This document shows, piece by piece, positions 58,361 through 64,000 of a stretch of 64,000 nt of DNA; positions within the stretch are counted from its first letter, which is position 1, and every line of letters starts with the position of its first letter. The position numbers were made by a program, and so were the translations under genes. Origin of the DNA: Micropterus salmoides (lineage: Eukaryota > Chordata > Actinopteri > Centrarchiformes > Centrarchidae); contig NW_024040040.1 in the NCBI RefSeq assembly GCF_014851395.1, positions 16,081,000 through 16,144,999 of the forward strand, written 5' to 3'. The notes beneath the pieces were generated by a model, which saw only the letters and a list, made by a program, of their open reading frames with translations, did not search any database and was not told the DNA's origin.

Positions 58361-60979
58361 CTAGCTAGCCATGAGAGTAGTCCCTATGTCTTCAAGCTTT
58401 TACAACCACATATTTTGCAGAGATTAGCAGATTAATCTTGCTGTACCACTTTCTAAGACACATTTTGCAATGAAAGTGTCCTTATTTGGTTACCTCATCT
58501 GCATGTGAGTTTCTAGCCATCTTAGAACGTAAGAGTGATCACACTGTCACTATAACTTTTAATCCCTCAGTAAGCCTCTTTCATTTTAAGTATGGTTCGA
58601 GGGACAAACGAGCAAGCACAATTATTTTCTTCAGATGAACAGGTTTCCTGTTGCCTATTGTAATTGCCACACCATCCATAACTCCATTTCACATTATGAT
58701 ACAAACAAGGAGACAGTGAGTGTACTAATCATCTAGGAACAAAGCTGTCACACGGATAGTTTCAATGTGAAAAAATTAATCAATAAATCAGTTCTCACCC
58801 ATCGTCACTGTGAAATTTGCTGTGTCATATTATGCATGCTGTTAAATCATTAAAATCTAATTTTCCTGGCTTGCTCTGCTGCTGAAAGGTAACACACCCA
58901 GGAGTAAATATAATTGCTGCTGTTGAGCTGATGAATGAGATGTACAATGTTTAGGTTGTTTCCAGCTGTGTGATGTCTTCAAATTTTGTTTGTACTTTGC
59001 AAAGTGATGCATGTGCCTCATTTCTTTCTGAAATGTGTGACTTTTCTACACAGACACTTCAGTCCTCATTATGTTTACATCAGTCTTGTTGACAAGGGCA
59101 CATGAAATACAGGACTGATGCATTTACCTCAACAGTATAATTATGCATTTCACAGTAGATTGTATTTCCTGTCACTAGGTCAAATGCTGGAACATATACA
59201 CATATTGTGACTCATTCAACACCACTTGATTTTCACACTCTTATCCCTTTTTTCTCTTTGCTCAAAATAACCTGCTCTATGTGTAGCATTGACAATATTT
59301 TGATTAAGGCAAAAATAAAATGTGAATTCTAGAGAGAAATTAATGGACTTGTTTTCTGCATGTTTGATTGTATTTAAAGCAAGTAGAAATGACAACTTTT
59401 TGTAATTAATGTGCCTTCTGCAATTATTTAAAGCAATATCCTGTGTTTTTACTTATGCCAAAGATCCTGTTGTGAATAGAATTGTGTGTAACTATGTATT
59501 ATTATCACTATGTCAGTAGACAAAAACTTTCCTGCATATTAAATTATATATTATTTAAATTGCCATACTTCACTCAGGACTATGCATCTGGTCTACATCT
59601 GCTCATCACATGCTGTAAATTTGAATATCTAGTAGACAGCTCCTAATTTTAATAAAATAAAAGAACTAAATAAAACTCTTCTACTCTGCAATAAAGACTA
59701 CAAAATGTGGTAGTTAAAGACAGAAAATAATAATTGCTAAGAGTGAAAGATGAGTGTGGCTGTTCTATCAGGGCTATATATTAGGGTTATATATATAAGT
59801 GTTATTTTGCCAGCCACCGTTTTACTCTTTCCAGTCTCTGTTATTGTTGGAGTTGTAGATATAGAAAAACTGACTCGTTCTACAGAAGGAAATTATCATT
59901 ATTGATATTTTAAGAACAATGATGCCATATTTTGCATGTTTCACATAAAATCTAATTTACCTACAGACAATTTTTCAAAGCATAATCAGAATTTTTAATG
60001 TGTTTTCATATAGCTCCTTCAGGTCAGCCATTGATTTCCATTCATTTCAGTACAGTATGAAAAACAATGTACAGAAACCAGCCTTAGGTAAGTAATACAT
60101 CACAGTTAAAACAACGTCTGCTATCTCTTGTCAAATTTACATCATTGTTACGTGGTAATACAGTTGTGGGTACAAACTGAAATTTCTCCACTGCACTAAT
60201 CATGCAATGATAATGTAACTAAAACCCCCCAACTAAAATAGACATGATCTGTACTATGTTGATCCTTACTGTGATGGATTACTTCAAGACCAAGTCCATG
60301 AGTGTTTGACTTTTGCACTGTAGGGAAATTAATAGCTGCCTAGAAGGCAGGAAGTGCAGATTCAAGAATCAAAAACACTACAGTGTGCTTAAGAACAGTC
60401 AGCAGTAAAGTGAGGTATAACTGAGCTGTACTAAATGGGCTAAAACACACAGCAACATTGCTATGGTCTTTTAAGATGAATTAACTAGACGACAAAAAAA
60501 ACAACTATAAACTTCACTGAACTGCCAAAAAAGTGTTAATAGTCAATAGATGCTCAGGTGCAAATGGCTCGTCACGATTGCCTGCTGAGTGGGTGTAAGA
60601 TAATTACTCGATGTCGACTCGTAGAGTGGATGGTGGGGTGTCAAATGCTCTTCAGGTGCAAATTTTCACACTGTTGCTATGTGCCATGTGATATTATTGT
60701 GTGGTTGCTTAGGGCAATGTGCGAAGGCGGACTATAAATTCCCCAGTTAGAACTGTGAAAGAATATCTTTTTGATCTGTAACCAAGACATTACAACTATA
60801 TATATGTGTAGGCCCTAGTTTCCTCATGGAAATATTAACACATACATGGGCACAAATAAATCTGAATACATTTGTAATGATAATGGGTTCTAGCACATAT
60901 CTTCTATTATCTGGAAGTAGGTTAAATGTGCATAGGTGGACTTAAATGAAGTGGTTCATGAAATGTCAACCATAAACCC

Positions 60980-61235
60980 ACAGAGCCCTGACCTCAGCCT
61001 GCAATTCTGGAATAAATTGGAACGCCAATGCAAGGTAGGCCTTATCGCCCAACATCAGCAACCGACTTAACTAATGCTCTTGTGGCTAAATGGGAGCAAA
61101 TCCCTCTAGCCAGGTTTCAAAATCTTGTGGAAAGCCTTCCCAGAACAGATGAGGCTATTATGGCAGCATTTGAATGCTCATGTTTTTTTCTAATGGAATG
61201 GATGGAAGTATTTGGGCGTCCACTTGTGTATATAG
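60980..61235 (+). mobile_element. Tc1-like transposon remnant (transposase 3' end)
   Basis: The stretch reads like the last part of another Tc1 family: CCCTGACCTCAGCCTG, then a relic of RPYRPTSATDLTNALV, then LVESLPR. It is followed by a degraded 3' end (GGAAGTATTTGGGCGTCCAC). No left part or clear terminal repeat is visible. It lies about 117 bp from the donor of the Ig3 exon. Confidence 0.8.
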
Positions 61236-61351
61236 CCATCCTTCATTTTTAAGGTCCCCAACAGTTTTAAAAGCCTGATGTTTTCCTGTCCAATATCTGT
61301 CTGATCTGTGTGTCAAAGAGCAAAGGTAGGTCTTAAGGAAGTAGAAGGTAC

Positions 61352-61469
61352 CTGTGCCATGTGACGACAGGGTCAGGAGATCCGGAGGTGATGCAAGTAA
61401 AGGTGACTGATTCCTGGTAGTCAGCTGTGGCATTGAAGGACTGCTGGGACACCGACAACACCGGAGGGA
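61352..61469 (-). CDS. ncam2: ncam2 exon: Ig3 domain, first half
   Basis: This is the first coding exon of the gene seen in the window, read on the minus strand from 61469 down to 61352 (118 nt, phase 1 in, phase 2 out). It is preceded by a CAG acceptor and followed by a GTACCT donor. It begins with the last two bases of a Val codon and encodes 38 whole codons starting PPVLSVSQQSFNATAD. It carries the B-strand cysteine (TFTC) and C-strand tryptophan (VVTWH) of an I-set Ig fold, plus an N-glycosylation sequon (NAT). The closest family match is the start of Ig3 in vertebrate NCAM2. NCAM2 is a cell-surface homophilic adhesion protein of neurons, known for olfactory axon sorting. The exons for Ig1 and Ig2 were not found before 64000, so they lie outside the window. 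Confidence 0.95.
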
Positions 61470-62574
61470 CTGCAGACACAAAAACATAGCAGAAAATAAC
61501 ACAATCAGACTGGAAAGCTGTCATTGGAGCCTGAGAGTAAATAGGATAAATATGATCACTAAAAGCCTAAATCTGACTACTTTCTAAAGGAAATTTCAGT
61601 CTCACTGTGAAGCCAGATGATGAAGGCTAACATTTCCAAATGCATTAAATTGGCCTTGTGAGTGGCCTGTAAGCGCTCACTGGAAATGCTACTTCTGTTG
61701 GTAATCCCGTGGGGATTTCAACTAACATTTTGACCCAGCTTTGGTAAAAACACAAAGGAGCTCAACACAATGATGTGAAACCATAATACTGTTGTCTGAT
61801 TCTGAAACGCTCAGCTAAATCCATATAAACAATGAGCGAGACAGAAAATGTGTTTCTACATCAAAAACTGTGCTTTTCTTTTGTGAATAAACTATTCGAT
61901 CCCTGTCAAGTGCTAGAGCGCCAGCCATTGTTCTTCTTGTTGGCCAATTTCTGCAGAGTCAAATTAGAAGTGCCATATCGCTGTGATTTTAAGGTTGGAG
62001 GATTGAAAGACGTGTAAACACAAACTTACAATGCTTGTGCTCTTTCAGTCACTCGTTTGTGAGAAGGTGATTAAGCTAGCCGCACCTAAATTTGGATTGC
62101 ACACATATTCAAGCCTTTACGATAAATCCACTGAAACGGACCAGTGCAAGCTCACAGGCAGGTTAGCATTAGTCATTTTCTGTCTTTACAAAGACAAGTG
62201 TATGTATGTGAATCCTACCTGAAGAGAGGCTGTGAAATCTTCATGCTACGCGATATGAGAACCCCATACAACATTATTTATCAAATTGGGTCGGACTTGA
62301 TGAATTTAGCACGAGGATACACATGTGACAATGGAATAAGATTAATTGTTTATTGATTATATTCACAGAAAGTTTAAAAAATATTACATGTGTCTATTAA
62401 AAGTAAATGGACAGATGTAATTTACTTTACCGGACCCTCTTGAGCCTCGGACCCACCCACCATAGTCTCTCCAAAGTAAAAAGCACACGTTGACTATTTA
62501 ATTTATCAAAAGGTAGAAAAAAGTAATAGTAATAATGTGCATGTACTTGTTTGGTGTTCGGCAAATTTTTTCAT

Positions 62575-62625
62575 TATATTCGGTTTCGATTACGAGCAAG
62601 AATTTTCACTTAGGTGCATCCCTAG
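62575..62625 (+). repeat. Possible hAT-type terminal fragment
   Basis: ACTTAGGTGCATCCCTAGAA contains the GGTGCATCCCTA end common to many vertebrate hAT elements, preceded by an AATTTTCACTTA stretch. The matching left end was not found. Confidence 0.4.
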
Positions 62626-63510
62626 AACCATGAGAATTTACTGTGTTACATTAAAAATATCTAAACTATTTGGTTACAAACAATACCACTAAATAGCTGT
62701 TCCACTATATTTTTTCACATATCGTAGTCTTAAGCCATGCAGATAAGCAGTATTCTTCTTATGATAATATTGTTGTGCAAAATTTGAAAGTAAATGGATC
62801 AAAAAATGTATATGCAGCACAAATACATACAATGCGCCAATAAATCTGGTATGTCTTGCTAATCTTCTATAAACAGCAGTACTGATGAACAGCAGAGGTC
62901 TTGATGACTTTATCAACAATATATGTTGAGCGCTGTCAGGAACACGCAGCCTGTCCCTGCCAGCCAATCAGTTGAGGACTGTCATCTTATCATTCAGTAG
63001 AAAGAGAACGGGCCCTGTCTTTTCTCCTGTCGCCATTGCAATGACAAGGGAATGACAGCTTTATGGCACTAGCATGTTTATCAGGCGTCTCAGTCCATTT
63101 TTCAAGCCTGTACTTATGCTGTACTTTCACTCCCACTATAAGCGCTCTGCAGTGGCTATGTCCAATCTCGTGGCATGATTAAGCATGTTTGGAGTAGCTC
63201 AGTGGAGCTCTGGAGCGTTTACTCCTTCAGTTTGCTTCCGCTGGGAAGGTGAGAACGACAACACTCAAAAGCAGGTGAGCGTCAGATAAGCGCTGTCTGA
63301 ACATCTGAGCCAGCAGTAACTCGTGTTTAGACAGAAAATAATAGTTTGGTCCATATTGAGCTACACTTGTTTAGTTTTATAACTCATTATGAATATATAT
63401 TGTGATATAATACATTTAAGTGTGATATTGTCAGTGGATTCAGCAAATATAATACTTTACAAATCAGTAAGTATTACAGTAAGCAGTACTTTCATCACAA
63501 TCATGCAAAG

Positions 63511-63644
63511 GAACTCCCACACACTGTCTAACTTGCAAAAAAAATATATAAGTTGGCAATGTTTTGGTACTAGACCTTCATCAGAAAAATGGTGTGACAT
63601 ACTGAGAAGCAATTTTTTGCAAGTTAGACAGTGTGGGGGAGTTT
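63511..63644 (+). repeat. Hairpin-forming inverted repeat
   Basis: The left arm 63511-63542 and the right arm 63613-63644 are complementary at 30 of 32 positions (core ACTGTCTAACTTGCAAAAAA). They are separated by about 70 bases that include GGTACTAGACCTTCATCAG. It may be a small palindromic MITE. No flanking duplication was recognised. Confidence 0.8.
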
Positions 63645-63754
63645 CTTGCTACTTTTGACCTTCTTATCCCCCTCCAACGCACCTGTCTCGAGTTATAGAG
63701 ATGCAAGGACTTCTGATTACAATAATGCAAAAATCATAAAAAAAAAGCTTTAAG

Positions 63755-63855
63755 ATTCCTGGTTTGAGTCTGGCCAGGGACCTTTCGGCATGTCATGTGC
63801 TGATCTATTCCCTTATTTCCTGCCGTCTGTCTACTGTCAAGATCTTTAATAAGAC
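63755..63855 (+). repeat. tRNA-derived SINE fragment
   Basis: A degenerate B box (GGTTTGAGTCTGG) is followed by CAGGGACCTTTCGGCATGTC and a pyrimidine-rich stretch ending in CTGTCTACTGTCAAGATC, then TTTAATAA. This matches the layout of a widespread fish SINE. The A-box half is not visible. Confidence 0.65.
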
Positions 63856-64000
63856 TGCGGTCTGTTATAGGTTCCCACCACAATAATGCAATCTGTTCAG
63901 CCACATTCTTTATAAAAAATATCTGCCCCACATGTTCTGAGGTCCTCTAACTCCTCCTCTTTCTTCTATTTCAAGCAAGCCCTGCATAACACTACAGAAG

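Larger units (their letters stand above)
52396..61351 (-). other. ncam2 intron between the two Ig3 exons (8,956 bp)
   Basis: The intron holds a dispersed repeat (53380-53825), a hAT-like element with a nested TTAA-flanked element (55291-57137), an L2-like LINE remnant (57215-58360) and a Tc1 transposase remnant (60980-61235). The segments 52396-53379, 53826-55282 and 58361-60979 show no gene or repeat that I recognise. They are AT-rich with scattered stops in all frames. Confidence 0.85.
61470..64000 (-). other. Intron of ncam2 (partial) upstream of the Ig3 exon
   Basis: This is non-coding on both strands as far as can be seen. It holds a possible hAT-type terminal fragment near 62575-62625, a strong hairpin repeat at 63511-63644 and a tRNA-SINE tail at 63755-63855. 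I looked on the minus strand for the second Ig2 exon (a GxYxC segment) and did not find it. Confidence 0.8.

Noticed and set aside
1..64000. CRISPR arrays, operons, riboswitches, or prokaryotic or viral genes
   Set aside because: None seen. The sequence has vertebrate intron-exon structure throughout.

Overview
The window is vertebrate nuclear DNA, almost certainly from a ray-finned (teleost) fish. It has small exons with canonical GT-AG junctions, AT-rich introns, many dinucleotide microsatellites, and repeats typical of fish: Tc1-like transposons, hAT- and TTAA-type non-autonomous elements, tRNA-derived SINEs and an L2-like LINE fragment. No prokaryotic gene, CRISPR array, rRNA or intact tRNA was seen.

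Only one protein-coding gene is supported. It runs on the minus strand and enters and leaves the window incomplete. Eleven consecutive exons between 61469 and 1509 encode the second half of the ectodomain and the membrane segment of neural cell adhesion molecule 2 (ncam2): Ig3 (two exons), Ig4 (two), Ig5 (two), FN3-1 (two), FN3-2 (two) and one transmembrane/juxtamembrane exon. The exons total 1666 nt and give 554 whole codons plus a split codon at each end. Every junction is GT-AG and every phase matches its neighbour, with no stop or frameshift. The signal peptide, Ig1 and Ig2 lie beyond 64000, and the rest of the cytoplasmic tail lies below position 1. NCAM2 rather than NCAM1 is indicated by the KPDSHGGVPI, LEPNTTYE/NGKGQG and KQDDGG motifs and by the DVSCFF...HCGLLMCITR membrane exit.

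Everything else is intron. From high to low coordinates: 61470-64000 holds a SINE tail and a strong hairpin repeat. 52396-61351 holds a TTAA-flanked element nested inside a hAT-like element, an L2-like LINE piece and a Tc1 remnant. 46612-52225 holds microsatellites and dispersed repeats. 37026-46465 holds a 1-kb element with terminal inverted repeats, a broken Tc1 copy and a SINE. 34022-36874 is nearly repeat-free. 32251-33924 holds two TG tracts. 26770-32076 holds a solo-LTR-like unit, a Tc1 remnant and a 1.2-kb repeat with internal duplication. 24188-26649 holds a complete but dead Tc1 copy. 21109-24065 holds dispersed repeats. 1714-20933, the largest intron at 19.2 kb, holds two MITE-like elements and a truncated Tc1 copy.

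No undescribed biological system was found. The observations most worth checking are the nested transposon with both target-site duplications intact, the solo-LTR-like unit 94 bp from an FN3 exon donor, the UG repeat just inside the intron that splits Ig4, and several elements whose terminal repeats are given here.
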